A stretch of 64,000 nucleotides of DNA. Origin: Deinococcus arboris. GTDB lineage: Bacteria; Deinococcota; Deinococci; Deinococcales; Deinococcaceae. The translations under genes and the position numbers were made by a program. Where the stretch lies: positions 1 to 64,000 of the forward strand of contig NZ_WQLB01000023.1 of assembly GCF_009755355.1 (NCBI RefSeq). The letters are read 5' to 3'. Below the pieces are notes generated by a model. It did not search any database, was not told where the DNA came from, and was given only the letters and a program-made list of their open reading frames with translations. Shown one piece after another: positions 18,458-27,424 of the stretch. How positions within the stretch are numbered: position 1 is the first letter of the stretch; every line of letters starts with the position of its first letter.

Positions 18458-19123
18458 ATGACCCTGCCCCTGCGCCCCGCCCTGCACGCTGAAGACACGC
18501 TGCTGTCGCGCCTGCTGGACGGCACCTACCCACCCGGCAGCCTGCTGCCCGCCGAGCGCGAACTGGCCGCCAGCCTGGGTGTCACCCGCCCGACCCTGCG
18601 CGAAGCCCTTCAGCGCCTGGCCAGAGACGGCCTGCTGGAGATTCGCCAAGGAAAACCCACCCGCGTGCGGCACCCGGAAGAAGGGGGGCTGCGGGTCCTG
18701 GCCCACCTGTCGCGCACGGGCGACCTGGGCAGCCTGGTGCCGCACCTGCTGGACCTGCGCGCCGCGCTGCTGCCGCACTGGATGGCCGCTGTGCACGACC
18801 CGGCCCGCTTGCAGGCCCACCTGGCCGCTCCACCCACCACCGAAGCCCCCGAGGACTTCACCGCCTTTGACTGGACGGTGCAGCACCTGGCCGCCGAGGG
18901 CAGCGGCAATCCCCTGGCGCCGCTGCTGCTGGGCGCCTTTCATGAGGTCTACGGGCGGGCCGGGCCGCTGTACTTTGCTGCCCCCGCCGCCCGCGAGCGC
19001 GCCCGAGACCACTACCGCGCCCTGCACGCCGCGCTGGCACTGGGGCCAGCCGCCGCGCGCCAGGTGGCCCTGACCACCGCGCTGGATAGCGTGGCGCTGT
19101 GGCAGGAGGCGGCCCGTGGTTGA
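18458..19123 (+). CDS. GntR-family (FadR-like) transcriptional regulator
   Basis: The 221-residue product has an N-terminal GntR winged helix (about residues 8-75, with LLPAERELAASLGVTRPTLREALQRLARDGLL). The C-terminal part is a helical ligand domain of the FCD/FadR type. RBS CGGAGG lies nine bases before ATG 18458. The next gene encodes a fatty acid hydroxylase and overlaps the end of this one, and a FadR-like operator covers the promoter. I infer that it senses an acyl-CoA or related lipid and controls this two-gene operon. Confidence 0.86.
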   Translation: MTLPLRPALHAEDTLLSRLLDGTYPPGSLLPAERELAASLGVTRPTLREALQRLARDGLLEIRQGKPTRVRHPEEGGLRVLAHLSRTGDLGSLVPHLLDLRAALLPHWMAAVHDPARLQAHLAAPPTTEAPEDFTAFDWTVQHLAAEGSGNPLAPLLLGAFHEVYGRAGPLYFAAPAARERARDHYRALHAALALGPAAARQVALTTALDSVALWQEAARG

Positions 19124-19958
19124 CCTGCTGCAAAAGGCCGTGCCCATCTTCGTGCTGTCACTGCTGATCGAGTGGGCCGCCTACTATTTTCTGCGGGACG
19201 ACCATGATGGGGACAGCGCCGACCCCAAGAAGGGCTACGCTCTGCGCGACACTGCCACCAGCCTGAGCATGGGCGTGGGCAATCTGCTTATCAACGTGGT
19301 CTGGAAGGGTGTGGTGGTGACCATCTACGCCGCGCTGTACGAACTGACCCCGCTGCGGCTGCCGCCGGGCGCCTGGTGGGTGTGGGTCCTGCTGTTCTTT
19401 CTGGACGACTTTGCCTACTACTGGTTTCACCGCATCAGCCACGAGGTGCGCCTGTTCTGGGCCAGCCACGTCGTTCACCATTCCAGCCAGCATTACAACC
19501 TCTCCACGGCGCTGCGCCAGACCTGGGTGCCGATGACCGCGCTGCCCTTCTGGCTGCCGCTGGCCCTGCTGGGCTTCGAGCCGTGGATGATCTTGCTGGC
19601 CCAGTCGTGGAACCTGCTGTACCAGTTTTTCGTTCATACCGAGCGCGTGGGGCGCCTGCCCCGCCTGATCGAGTACGTGTTCAACACCCCCAGCCACCAC
19701 CGCGCCCACCACGGCAGCAACGACGTGTATCTGGATAAAAATTACGCGGGCATCCTGATGCTCTGGGACCGCCTGCTGGGCACCTTTCAGCCTGAAACCG
19801 AGCGGGTGCGCTACGGGCTGGTGCAGAACATTCACACCCACAATCCTGTCGGCGTGGCCTTCCATGAATTTGCAGCCCTGTGGCGTGACGTTCGGCACGC
19901 ACGCGGCTGGCGCGAGCGCCTGAACTACCTGCTGCGCCCGCCCGGTTGGAAACCGTGA
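19116..19958 (+). CDS. Sterol desaturase/fatty acid hydroxylase superfamily membrane protein
   Basis: This encodes 280 residues with four or five membrane segments and the di-iron histidine boxes of the superfamily: WFHRISHE near residue 103, HVVHHSSQHYN near residue 117, and SHHRAHHG near residue 192. These enzymes hydroxylate or desaturate lipids using oxygen. The substrate cannot be told from sequence; carotenoid, fatty acid and sterol-like lipids are all possible. GTG 19116 lies inside the last codons of the GntR gene (8-base overlap) with AGGAGG six bases upstream, so the two are coupled. Confidence 0.88.
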   Translation: MVDLLQKAVPIFVLSLLIEWAAYYFLRDDHDGDSADPKKGYALRDTATSLSMGVGNLLINVVWKGVVVTIYAALYELTPLRLPPGAWWVWVLLFFLDDFAYYWFHRISHEVRLFWASHVVHHSSQHYNLSTALRQTWVPMTALPFWLPLALLGFEPWMILLAQSWNLLYQFFVHTERVGRLPRLIEYVFNTPSHHRAHHGSNDVYLDKNYAGILMLWDRLLGTFQPETERVRYGLVQNIHTHNPVGVAFHEFAALWRDVRHARGWRERLNYLLRPPGWKP

Positions 19959-19959
19959 C

Positions 19960-20433
19960 CTACTGACCCCAGCGCAGCGTGCTGGCCACCTGCGCGGCCA
20001 GCCTGTCCCAGACAGCCCGCCGCGCGACCGGATAGACCACCAGCACCGCCGCCTCTTCCCCGTTCCTGACCAGCACTTTCTGATAGAAGATGCGCCCGTC
20101 TTTCTGAAAGCCGCTCAGGACAAACGCGCCGGGCAGCAGCCGGCGGTAGGTCAGGCGCGCACCCTGCTCCCGCCAGCCCTGCGCTGAGTGGGCCATCCAG
20201 GCGGCCGGGGTGGCCTGATTCAGCACGCCCGGCGCGTGGCTGCCCCAGACGCTGACCTTCACCTGCCCGTCGGCACTTTGCCAGCTCTGGCCGTCGCCGT
20301 TGTCGGGTGAGCGCTGGGCCTGTAGGCCCGCCGGCGCGGCCACAAGGTAGCCAAAGCGGGCGTTGCCATACGCCGTCAGGGGCGCGGCCAGGGCCGCAGA
20401 AGCCAGAACAAGAGCGGCAGGCCACAGGCGCAT
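19960..20433 (-). CDS. Secreted hypothetical protein (157 residues)
   Basis: A Sec signal peptide (Arg-Leu-Trp, an Ala/Leu core, cleavage after ALAAP about residue 18) precedes a soluble beta-rich domain with Trp-rich segments (SWQSADGQVKVSVWG). No family is recognised. It probably acts in the periplasm or outside. ATG 20433 is supported by TAGGCT (20440-20445, minus strand) six bases upstream, a leaderless layout. Its stop lies two bases from the convergent hydroxylase stop. Confidence 0.75.
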   Translation of the reverse strand: MRLWPAALVLASAALAAPLTAYGNARFGYLVAAPAGLQAQRSPDNGDGQSWQSADGQVKVSVWGSHAPGVLNQATPAAWMAHSAQGWREQGARLTYRRLLPGAFVLSGFQKDGRIFYQKVLVRNGEEAAVLVVYPVARRAVWDRLAAQVASTLRWGQ

Positions 20434-20608
20434 GCGCCCAGCCTACCGCGTCTGTCTTACGGGCTCCGGTAGAACCGGGCCTTCTCCCTGGTGAAAGTCG
20501 AGCAGAGTGAGTAGGAGAAACGACGGACAGCCGCGAGACAGAGGCGCAACCGGCGCCCTTCTTTTCTGTCTTGAAGCGGCCGTCTGTGTCACCCCCAGGG
20601 GCGCGCCC

Positions 20609-21196
20609 CTACCACGACATATTGACGCCCACGCCGCCGCCGACCTGCCCCGTCTTCGTGTCCACGCTGAGGTTCACCGAGGCGTTCCAGCGCAGGTCCA
20701 GCGGTGACTGGGGCACGCCACTGATTCCATAATTCATGCTGGCGCGGCTGGATGAGGGCGAGTAATTGAGAGACAGCGACTGGTTTACCGTTTTGGCCGC
20801 CGCCACCGTGTACGGGGCCGAAGCCACCAGTTGCCCTTCACTGTTCAGAAACGACAGCACGCCTGAATGCGGGGCCGTTGCCAGCAGGGTCACGCTTTGC
20901 AGGGTGTTGGCACTCAGGATCAGGCGCTCGTCGCCCGCCTGGCGCGGTGTCAGGCGGGCGTCACTGGCGCGCACGCGCACCTCGGCATTCACGGGGCTCA
21001 GGACCGAAAAGGTCAGCATGCCGGCGCTGTGGCCGGGGGCCAGCCGCAGGGCCAGCGCCGCCGGCTGCACCCCAAGCGTGCGCGCCACCTCCAGTTTGGG
21101 GGCGGCGCCTTCTTTGACCGTAATGCCCACGGGCGGCGCCGAGAACTGTGCCTGCGCGCCGCCCAGACAGCAAAGAACCAGGAGGAATCGTTTCAT
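20609..21196 (-). CDS. Secreted hypothetical protein (195 residues)
   Basis: The N-terminus is a signal peptide (Lys-Arg, a Leu/Val/Cys core, cleavage after AQA about residue 16). The mature part is beta-strand rich with Ser/Asn/Val repeats and ends in a Gly-rich strand finishing in Trp, which recalls secreted beta-sandwich or fimbria-like proteins. No domain is identified with certainty. AAGGGA precedes ATG 21196. The secreted protein gene at 21377 lies upstream on the same strand after a 180-base gap, so they may share a role in the envelope. Confidence 0.72.
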   Translation of the reverse strand: MKRFLLVLCCLGGAQAQFSAPPVGITVKEGAAPKLEVARTLGVQPAALALRLAPGHSAGMLTFSVLSPVNAEVRVRASDARLTPRQAGDERLILSANTLQSVTLLATAPHSGVLSFLNSEGQLVASAPYTVAAAKTVNQSLSLNYSPSSSRASMNYGISGVPQSPLDLRWNASVNLSVDTKTGQVGGGVGVNMSW

Positions 21197-21376
21197 GGCT
21201 TCCCTTACGGCTTCCGGCTAGAACGCCACCACATCGCAACAGCACCGATATGCAACCTCCACGCCCGGAACCCGTCTTTCTCTCTGTGGTCGGATAGAGT
21301 CGTCGTTGCCAACGAGTCAACCGGAGCCCGGATGAGGTGGCGCGCCGGGCGGCTCTGGTCCCGGCGCGCCCGCCCC

Positions 21377-21826
21377 TCAGCTGTAGTCGCTCGTGCCTTC
21401 CAGGCTGAAAGTCACGGTGACGGTCTTGCCCGCCGTCGCCGAAATGGCGGCGTCGCTGGGCAGGCCGATGGTGTACTGCAGTTCGCCCGTGCCGCCGGGG
21501 GCCAGGGTCAGGCTGCCCGTGACGGCCGTCACGATCACGTTGCCCTGGTAACTGCCCGTGACCGCCGAAGTGCCGGTGACCACGATGGGCCGGTCGGTCG
21601 TGTTGGTGACTGGCACGCTGATGGTGTAGGTGGCTCCAGGCCGCAAGGCCGAGGCGTCCAGATTCAGGGCTGTGTCGGGCACCTCAAAGTTCACGGCCTC
21701 GCCGTAGGCGCCGCTGGCGGTGACCGTCATGGAGGCGCGGTCGTAGGTGTCGCCGGTCGAGGTCTCGGCCAGGGCAGAGGGCAGCAGCAGCAGGGTGGTC
21801 AGGGCCAGCACAGAAAATTTACGCAT
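21377..21826 (-). CDS. Secreted hypothetical protein (149 residues)
   Basis: A signal peptide (Arg-Lys, a Leu-rich core, cleavage after ALA about residue 20) precedes a Thr/Gly/Val-rich beta-sandwich-like domain. Ig-like or spore-coat-U-like folds have similar composition, but no family is assigned. A strong AAGGAG lies before ATG 21826. It is upstream of the secreted gene at 20609 on the same strand. Confidence 0.74.
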   Translation of the reverse strand: MRKFSVLALTTLLLLPSALAETSTGDTYDRASMTVTASGAYGEAVNFEVPDTALNLDASALRPGATYTISVPVTNTTDRPIVVTGTSAVTGSYQGNVIVTAVTGSLTLAPGGTGELQYTIGLPSDAAISATAGKTVTVTFSLEGTSDYS

Positions 21827-22227
21827 GGGGAAACTCCTTGCCAGACGCAGGGTCTGGACAGTTATCGCTGGCCTGCCTGAGACAGAAACAGCGTGGAAAA
21901 GCCGGTCGCACCACTGGCTCGGCGCGTTCCAGGTGCCCGGATACAGAACGCGTTTCGTCGCCTCTTCTCGTCTGGAGGGTCCGGAGCGAGATGGGGCAAC
22001 TATAGCCGCGCCTTCTCACACCCTCGTCACGCTGGGCTCAGGGTTTGAGGATGAAGGCGGAGGGAGTATCCGCCGTCTGGGTGAGTGTTTTTCGGGCTTC
22101 GCTTTTGAAACCGCTTCCTGACTGCGCTTTGTCAGACGAATCGGGCACAAGATGAAGGCCGCCCGGCTGGCAATTGCCGCGCGCCTCACTCCGGGTTGTG
22201 CGCCCCTCTGCTAAGCTGCCCGGCTGT
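21827..22227. other. Divergent intergenic region upstream of mnmA
   Basis: This holds the promoter regions of the secreted-protein gene (minus strand) and mnmA. I see a six-base stem at 21841-21857 (CCAGAC/GTCTGG) in the minus-strand leader and TAAGCT at 22212-22217, ten bases before the mnmA start. No further gene is evident. Confidence 0.35.
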
Positions 22228-23406
22228 ATGAGCGCGCCTGCCCCCCTGCCCCAGCCGGTCTCCTCTCCTGCCACAGCCGCCGGGGAGCGCGTGCTGTGCG
22301 CCATGTCCGGCGGGGTGGACAGCAGCGTGACGGCGGCGCTGCTCAAGGACCAGGGCTATCAGGTGGTGGGCGCCATGATGCGTTTCTGGCCCGACGACAA
22401 GCGGGTGGACACGTTCGACACCTGCTGCTCGCCCGACGCCGCCTACGAGGCCCGGCGCGTGGCCGAACAGGTGGGCGTGCCGTTTTACCTGCTGGATTAC
22501 CGCGAGCAGTTTCAGCGCCACATCGTGGGGCCGTTTCTGGATGAATACAGTAAGGGGCGCACGCCCAATCCCTGCGTGAACTGCAACACCAAGGTCAAGT
22601 TTGACGAGCTGGTGAAAAAAGCCAAGATGCTGGGCTGCCGCTACGTGGCGACCGGGCACTACGTGAAGCGCGTGGAAAATGCGGCGGGCGAGGTGGAATT
22701 CTGGCGGGGCGACGACCCCCGCAAGGACCAGACTTATTTCCTGTGGGGCACCCCGCGCGACGCGCTGCCGTACATTCTGTTTCCGGTCGGCGAGCTGGAA
22801 AAGCCGCGCGTGCGTGAAATTGCCGAGGAACGCGGCCTGCTGACCGCCCGCAAACCCGAAAGCCAGAACATCTGCTTCGTGCCGGGCAAGGTGCAGGACT
22901 TTGTGGCCGAGCATCTGCCCCAGGCCCAGGGCTACATCCGCGAGATTGCCAGCGGCGAGGTCGTGGGCGAACACCTGGGCACGCAGTTTTACACCCTGGG
23001 CCAGAAGAAGGGCCTTGGGCTGTACCAGACCCACCGCGTCCGGCATGTGGTTCACCTGGACCCGGCCACCAACACGGTCTGGGTGGGCGACCACGACGAG
23101 TGCCTGTGGCCAGGACTGCGCGCCAGTAGCGCGAACTATCTGGTGGACCTGGCCGAATTGCCGCAGGAGCTAGATGTGCAGGTGCGCTACCGCACGGCGC
23201 CCGTCAAGGCGCGTGTGGTGCGGGCCGATGAGCACGGCTTTGAGCTGGCCTTTGCCGAGCCTCAGTTTGCTGTGGCCCCTGGTCAGAGCGCCGTGCTGTA
23301 CGCCGGGCCGCGCCTGCTGGGCGGCGGGCTGATTGAAGACCATACCCGCGAGCTGCCGCCCCTAAAGCCCGCCCCGAAGAAGCGTCCCGCTGTACAGCTG
23401 AGCTGA
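22228..23406 (+). CDS. mnmA: tRNA-specific 2-thiouridylase MnmA
   Basis: The enzyme transfers sulfur to U34 of Lys, Glu and Gln tRNAs using ATP. The 392-residue protein has the PP-loop AMSGGVDSSV near residue 26 and the catalytic Cys pair, in NPCVNCN near residue 113 and in ESQNICFV near residue 215. RKDQTYFL and the C-terminal beta-barrel domain (FYTLGQKKGLG near residue 257) follow. ATG 22228 is chosen over an in-frame codon at 22174 because family members begin shortly before the PP-loop and TAAGCT lies just upstream. No operon partner is apparent. Confidence 0.95.
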   Translation: MSAPAPLPQPVSSPATAAGERVLCAMSGGVDSSVTAALLKDQGYQVVGAMMRFWPDDKRVDTFDTCCSPDAAYEARRVAEQVGVPFYLLDYREQFQRHIVGPFLDEYSKGRTPNPCVNCNTKVKFDELVKKAKMLGCRYVATGHYVKRVENAAGEVEFWRGDDPRKDQTYFLWGTPRDALPYILFPVGELEKPRVREIAEERGLLTARKPESQNICFVPGKVQDFVAEHLPQAQGYIREIASGEVVGEHLGTQFYTLGQKKGLGLYQTHRVRHVVHLDPATNTVWVGDHDECLWPGLRASSANYLVDLAELPQELDVQVRYRTAPVKARVVRADEHGFELAFAEPQFAVAPGQSAVLYAGPRLLGGGLIEDHTRELPPLKPAPKKRPAVQLS

Positions 23407-23670
23407 GGGCAAAGGCCGAAGAGGCACTGACGCTTAAGGTAGGAGATGACAGAGGGCGGCTGCGGCGATAGCCAACGGTCCCGCTGGCAGAGAACGCCAA
23501 ACAGCAAGCTGAAGATTCCAGCGGCTATTCGAGCTGCTGCTGGCTCTGCTCAGGTGTGGCCACATCTGGCCCCCGGCCACGCTCATACGGCTTCCGTCTG
23601 TTTCTCTGGCAAACCGGGAGAGCGCCAGGTGGCATACCCCACGCCCGAAAGCCGTTTGGCACCTCATCAC

Positions 23671-23737
23671 ACTGCGGCGCAGCTTTTCAAGTTCGCTTGG
23701 ATTCAAGCGTTTTTGTAGACGATTGAATCCGGGTCCG
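23671..23737 (+). repeat. Dispersed intergenic repeat, copy C, with inverted-repeat tail
   Basis: ACTGCGGCGCAGCTTTTCAAG and TCGCTTGGATTCAA match the later half of the family. The tail GGATTCAA...TTGAATCC (23699-23706 and 23723-23730) forms a stem, as does the tail at 42621-42658. Confidence 0.5.
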
Positions 23738-23753
23738 TCTCATAGCGGAACTC

Positions 23754-23787
23754 AGCGTGGTTGAGAGGTATGATCTTCAACCACGCT
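23754..23787 (-). terminator. Stem-loop downstream of small membrane protein gene
   Basis: AGCGTGGTTGA (23754-23764) pairs perfectly with TCAACCACGCT (23777-23787). It lies about 70 bases below the stop of the minus-strand gene ending at 23856. There is no T-run. Confidence 0.45.
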
Positions 23788-23855
23788 AAGGCGAACACAG
23801 TTAGTCTCTGCAACAGACAGCGGCAAAAGAGGAGTGAAGAGGCGTCGCTGGCCCC

Positions 23856-24245
23856 TCAATGGAACTGGCAGCCGCTGTCAGGCCCCGTAACCTTCAGATG
23901 CCGACGAACCTCGGCCAGACCCATCAGCAACCCAGCCCGGCTGATCAGGCCAAACGGCAGAATCTCGGGCAGCAGAATCAGGGGCAGACTTAGCCACAGC
24001 CACCGCCGCCCCGTCACCACCAACAGCGCGCCGTACAGCACCACCGAGGCCAGTCGGGTGGCGTACATCACCCCAAACGCAACCACCTGACCAGAGCGCC
24101 CAACCGTCAGCATGGGCAACACCACCAACAGCACCCCCAGCACACCAAACCTCAGCGTCCAGCGCCACAGCCGCCAGCCTCGCTGCTGGTGCTGGCTATC
24201 CAGGCGGGTCATTCGGGGCGTCATCTCAGGGCCACCGGGGGACAT
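23856..24245 (-). CDS. Small integral membrane protein, hypothetical
   Basis: This encodes up to 129 residues with three hydrophobic segments: a first around residues 32-47, a second around 53-75, and a third around 80-100 (WLWLSLPLILLPEILPFGL). The start is uncertain: ATG 24245 gives the full length, and ATG 24224 would drop seven residues. No family is recognised. The convergent mnmA gene ends far away, and a hairpin follows downstream. Confidence 0.6.
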   Translation of the reverse strand: MSPGGPEMTPRMTRLDSQHQQRGWRLWRWTLRFGVLGVLLVVLPMLTVGRSGQVVAFGVMYATRLASVVLYGALLVVTGRRWLWLSLPLILLPEILPFGLISRAGLLMGLAEVRRHLKVTGPDSGCQFH

Positions 24246-24520
24246 AGCAAGCTGTGCGGGCGCAGGCGGCGGGGTAAGCCGGATAACTCCGGGTCAGGGC
24301 GGCCTCCTCGCGCCCAGCCTTGACGGGATGACATCCCCAGTAGGAAGGGCCACACTCTAGCAGTGCTCCCCAGTCACCAGGTCTAGCAGGGGCGTCAACT
24401 GTCGGCTCAGGATAAAGGCACTCCAGACGGGCAGCTGTGGGTCTCCGCGTCTGACCAGTCAGCCGTTCAAGCACCGGGACTGCCCATGTCACCCCTCACT
24501 CAGCAGCGGCTGGGCCGACA

Positions 24521-25444
24521 TCAGTACGCCTGGCCCGGCTCCACGCGACCTTCGGGGTCGCGGCCCTGTTGCAGGTCAATCAGAAAGTCGCGGGTCAGCG
24601 CGGCGCCTCGCGCCACGAGGTCAGCGGTGGTGCTGGCAATGTGGGGGGTCAGAATGACGTTTGGCAGGGTCCACAGCGGGTGGTCAGCGGGCAGCGGCTC
24701 GGGGTCGGTCACGTCCAGCACCGCGCCGCCCAGGTGGCCAGCCTCCAGCGCCGCCACCAGGTCGGCCGCGACGACCAGGCCGCCGCGCCCCACGTTGCAC
24801 AGCCACGCGCCGGGATTCAGCCGGGCCAGCACATCGGCGTTCACAAGTCCCTTTGTCTCCGGCGTCTGCGGCAGCAGCAGGACCACCCAGTCGGCCTGCG
24901 ACAGCAGTTCGTCGCGCTCGGCCTCAGAGGTGCCGCTGCGAATCCCACTGACCTCGGCGCCGTGCGGCGTGAGCAGCGCCTCCAGCTCACGGCCAATGTG
25001 CCCGTGTCCCCACAGCACGACCCGCGCGCCGTCCAGGGTGGCCAGCCCCGACTGCCCCGGCGAAGGCGGGGGTGCCCACTCACGGCGGGCCTGGGCGTCC
25101 CGGAAGAGGTGCAGGCCGCGTGACGCCGCCAGCACTCCGGCCAGCGCGTGTACCGCCACCGCGCGGCTGTGCAGGCGGCTGGCGTTGTACAGGGTCACCC
25201 CCTCTGGCAATTGCCCCTGCACATGCTCGATGCCCGCTGTCAGGGTCAGCGCCCAGGCCAGCCCCGGCACCGCCAACAACCGGGCGCGGGTGTCCGGGCC
25301 AGTCAGCCACAGCACCGCGCCGTCCGCCGCCCCTTCGGGCACCTCGGTACGGGTGTAGAACGCGAGGTCCACGCCAGGGACGCCGCCCTCATCGTGGGCT
25401 GCCAGGGCACGGAAGTCGGGCAGGTCGGGAACAAGAACGCGCAT
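24521..25444 (-). CDS. D-2-hydroxyacid dehydrogenase
   Basis: The 307-residue protein has the NAD-binding GHGHIG motif near residue 148 and the catalytic triad of the D-isomer 2-hydroxyacid dehydrogenases: Arg in NVGRGGLV (near 230), Glu in DVTDPEPL (near 256), His in LTPHIAS (near 280). It probably reduces a 2-oxoacid such as glyoxylate, hydroxypyruvate or phenylpyruvate with NAD(P)H; which one cannot be told. The first 95 residues are shorter than in classical members. No operon partner: the 275 bases upstream of the next gene contain no ORF I can support. Confidence 0.86.
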   Translation of the reverse strand: MRVLVPDLPDFRALAAHDEGGVPGVDLAFYTRTEVPEGAADGAVLWLTGPDTRARLLAVPGLAWALTLTAGIEHVQGQLPEGVTLYNASRLHSRAVAVHALAGVLAASRGLHLFRDAQARREWAPPPSPGQSGLATLDGARVVLWGHGHIGRELEALLTPHGAEVSGIRSGTSEAERDELLSQADWVVLLLPQTPETKGLVNADVLARLNPGAWLCNVGRGGLVVAADLVAALEAGHLGGAVLDVTDPEPLPADHPLWTLPNVILTPHIASTTADLVARGAALTRDFLIDLQQGRDPEGRVEPGQAY

Positions 25445-25645
25445 GTCCCGTATTTTGCCCCGTTCCTCAGACGCCGCAGAGCAACCTCAACCGGCGCTCA
25501 AGACTTCAGGGGGAGGACATCTGAACATCGTCCATCTCTCCCTGTACCACGCTGGCTGTTCACATGAGAGACCGATTCCGTCTGCTTCGTTGAAACATCG
25601 GAAGAGAATCAACGTGTCAACTTCACGCCTGTCAGCCCAGTTTTT
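25445..25645. other. Non-coding gap upstream of dehydrogenase gene
   Basis: The 25445-25800 interval holds no supported gene. Its right half is a repeat copy. The remainder shows no clear promoter or hairpin. Confidence 0.35.
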
Positions 25646-25740
25646 CTTCCTCACGCTCTGCTGCGAAGCGCTCCGAGCCTGCTGGGCTGCTTTCCAAATC
25701 CGCCCGGATTCCATCGGGTGTGCAAACGACTGAAGCCGAG
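25646..25740 (+). repeat. Dispersed intergenic repeat, copy B (most complete)
   Basis: The copy reads CTCACGCTCTGCTGCGAAGC, GCTCCGAGCCTGCTGGGC, TGCTTTCCAAATCCGCCC, GGATTCCATC, then GCAAACGACTGAAGCCGAG. Copies at 15940, 18230 (-), 28326 (-) and 48721 (-) share this order. The last word matches the palindromic element at 42621-42658. Confidence 0.65.
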
Positions 25741-25800
25741 TTGATATGACACTCGTCTCAGGCTGCGGAGTGCTGTATCAGAGTCCCCAGACCCTGCTCG

Positions 25801-26370
25801 TCAACTCTCACCAGCCTCGCCCTGCGCTGTCAGCCAGGCCTGCCGGGTCAGCTCCATATGGACGTCGGTGCGGCCGGGGCGGGTGGTGCGGCCCACCTCG
25901 TGAAAGCCGCAGGCAGCAAAGGCCCGCTGCGCGCGGCGGTTGTGGGCAAAGGTGGTCAGGCGAATACGGGTCAGCGGCGTGTCGCGTTCCTCAAAGGCCC
26001 AGCGCACCAGCGCCCCCACAGCGGCGCGGCCGTAGCCCTGACCCCACAACGCCGGCAGCCCAATCATGACGCCCAGGGTGGCGGCCGTGGGGGTCAGCGG
26101 GGGCGGCGGGCGCAGGTCGTACAGTTCGGCGCTGCCGATCAGCTGCCCGGCCTCGTCCAGCACGCCAAAGCCAGCGCGCTCGCCGGTGCGTTCCTCGTCC
26201 TGCATGACGCGGCGAAACAGCCATTCCGGCATGCGGATGGGCCGGGCGTCGTTCCAATCGGCCAGTTCGCGGCTGCGAAAAAACCCGTGCAGCGCGCGCC
26301 ACTCCGGCGGCGTGAAGTCCAGCACCGGCTTGAGGCTCACGCGCGGCACTCCTGGCGCGGCTTCAGTCAC
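25801..26370 (-). CDS. GNAT-family N-acetyltransferase (RimJ/RimL-like)
   Basis: The 189-residue product has the acetyl-CoA loop LWGQGYGRAAVGALV near residue 108 and the following NRRAQRAFAACGFHEVGR motif near residue 145, typical of RimJ/RimL-like enzymes that acetylate protein N-termini or small molecules. The substrate is unknown. GTG 26370 overlaps the upstream cysQ stop by eight bases, so it is the third gene of the EndoIII-cysQ-GNAT operon. Confidence 0.85.
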   Translation of the reverse strand: MTEAAPGVPRVSLKPVLDFTPPEWRALHGFFRSRELADWNDARPIRMPEWLFRRVMQDEERTGERAGFGVLDEAGQLIGSAELYDLRPPPPLTPTAATLGVMIGLPALWGQGYGRAAVGALVRWAFEERDTPLTRIRLTTFAHNRRAQRAFAACGFHEVGRTTRPGRTDVHMELTRQAWLTAQGEAGES

Positions 26371-27424
26371 GTGGAGGGCTCGCCTCCGGCCCCGGCTGCA
26401 CCGTGCCCAGCGCGCGGGTCACGTCGCGGGTCAGCCGCTCCAGATGAAAGGCGTCGCCCTCCGCGCGCTCGACCCGGCGGGTCGGCAGGTCCATGACGAG
26501 CAGCGCCAGGACCTCGCCCCCGGCATGGCGCATGAACACGCCAGGGTGCTCTGCCAGCGCTTCTTGATCCGCCGCGCCCAGCAATGACCAGGCCGGATCG
26601 GCAGGGGTCAGCCCCAGGTGAGCGGTGGGCAGGCGGTGGGCGCTCAGCGCGCCGTCCAGCCACGCCAGGGCGCCGGGTTGCCCACCGATCAGCCCCTGCT
26701 CGATGTGCGGGCGCGGCTGGTTGTAGCGAACCGGGCGACCGTCGCGGCGGCGCAGGTCGCCCCCAGCGGCGCGCAGCAGGGCGTGCCCGGCGGCAATATC
26801 CCACTCGCTGCGCGGCGACATGGTAAAGGTCACGTCGGCCTGACCAGCGGCAATGCGGGCCAACTTCAGGGCAATGCTGCCGCTGGGCACCATGCCGGGC
26901 AGCGGCACGGCGTGCAGTTCGCGGCTGTGCTCGGTGTCCGACACCGCCACCCGCCACTCCGGGCCAGCCGCCGCCGGGGACACGGGTTGACCATTCAGGG
27001 TCACGCCGGCCCCCACCACGCCCGCAAATAATTCATCGGTGGCCGGGGCATAGACCACGCCCAGCACGGCTTCACCGTCCACAGCCAGGCCGATACTGAC
27101 GCAGTAGTCGGGACTGCCGGTGGAAAACTCCTTGGTGCCGTCAATGGGGTCAATGATCCAGACCCGACTACGGGTCAGGCGCTCGGGGCTGTCGGCCTCC
27201 TCTTCTGACAGCAGGCCGTCATCCGGAAAGGCCTGCGCCAGGCCGCGCGTAATCAGCGCAGAGGCCTCGCGGTCGGCAGCGGTGACCGGGTCGTCGGCGC
27301 TGGTTTTGTGTTCCACGGTCAGGCCCACGCGCAGGTGAGAGAGCAGCAGCGCGCCGGCCTCGCGCGCCAGCCGCTCGGCGGCCTTTTGCTCAGGGGCTAA
27401 GAGGTCAGAAGAAAACGTCGTCAT
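26363..27424 (-). CDS. cysQ: 3'(2'),5'-bisphosphate nucleotidase / inositol-monophosphatase family
   Basis: This is a lithium-sensitive phosphatase family member. It has SEEEADS near residue 72, the metal-binding WIIDPIDGTKEFSTG near residue 88, and the later EWDIAAGHALL near residue 212. The KEF variant after DGT favours CysQ-type enzymes, which remove the 3'-phosphate from PAP or PAPS made in sulfur metabolism. At 353 residues it carries about 90 extra C-terminal residues compared with typical CysQ. ATG 27424 overlaps the end of the EndoIII gene by 20 bases; the upstream extension to 27565 lies wholly inside that gene and is not family-like. Confidence 0.86.
   Translation of the reverse strand: MTTFSSDLLAPEQKAAERLAREAGALLLSHLRVGLTVEHKTSADDPVTAADREASALITRGLAQAFPDDGLLSEEEADSPERLTRSRVWIIDPIDGTKEFSTGSPDYCVSIGLAVDGEAVLGVVYAPATDELFAGVVGAGVTLNGQPVSPAAAGPEWRVAVSDTEHSRELHAVPLPGMVPSGSIALKLARIAAGQADVTFTMSPRSEWDIAAGHALLRAAGGDLRRRDGRPVRYNQPRPHIEQGLIGGQPGALAWLDGALSAHRLPTAHLGLTPADPAWSLLGAADQEALAEHPGVFMRHAGGEVLALLVMDLPTRRVERAEGDAFHLERLTRDVTRALGTVQPGPEASPPRD

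Larger units (their letters stand above)
23407..23855. other. Long non-coding gap with repeat and hairpin
   Basis: No gene is seen between mnmA and the convergent small membrane protein gene. The gap holds a diverged repeat copy (23671-23737) and a hairpin (23754-23787), annotated separately. Confidence 0.4.

Noticed and set aside
24226..24492. An 88-codon minus-strand ORF upstream of and overlapping the small membrane protein gene
   Set aside because: No start signal, no recognisable composition of a folded protein, and it ends inside the next gene in another frame; more likely non-coding.
24246..24520. Possible riboswitch in the leader of the small membrane protein gene
   Set aside because: I compared it by eye with cobalamin, TPP and other common classes and found no matching conserved boxes; a covariance search would decide.
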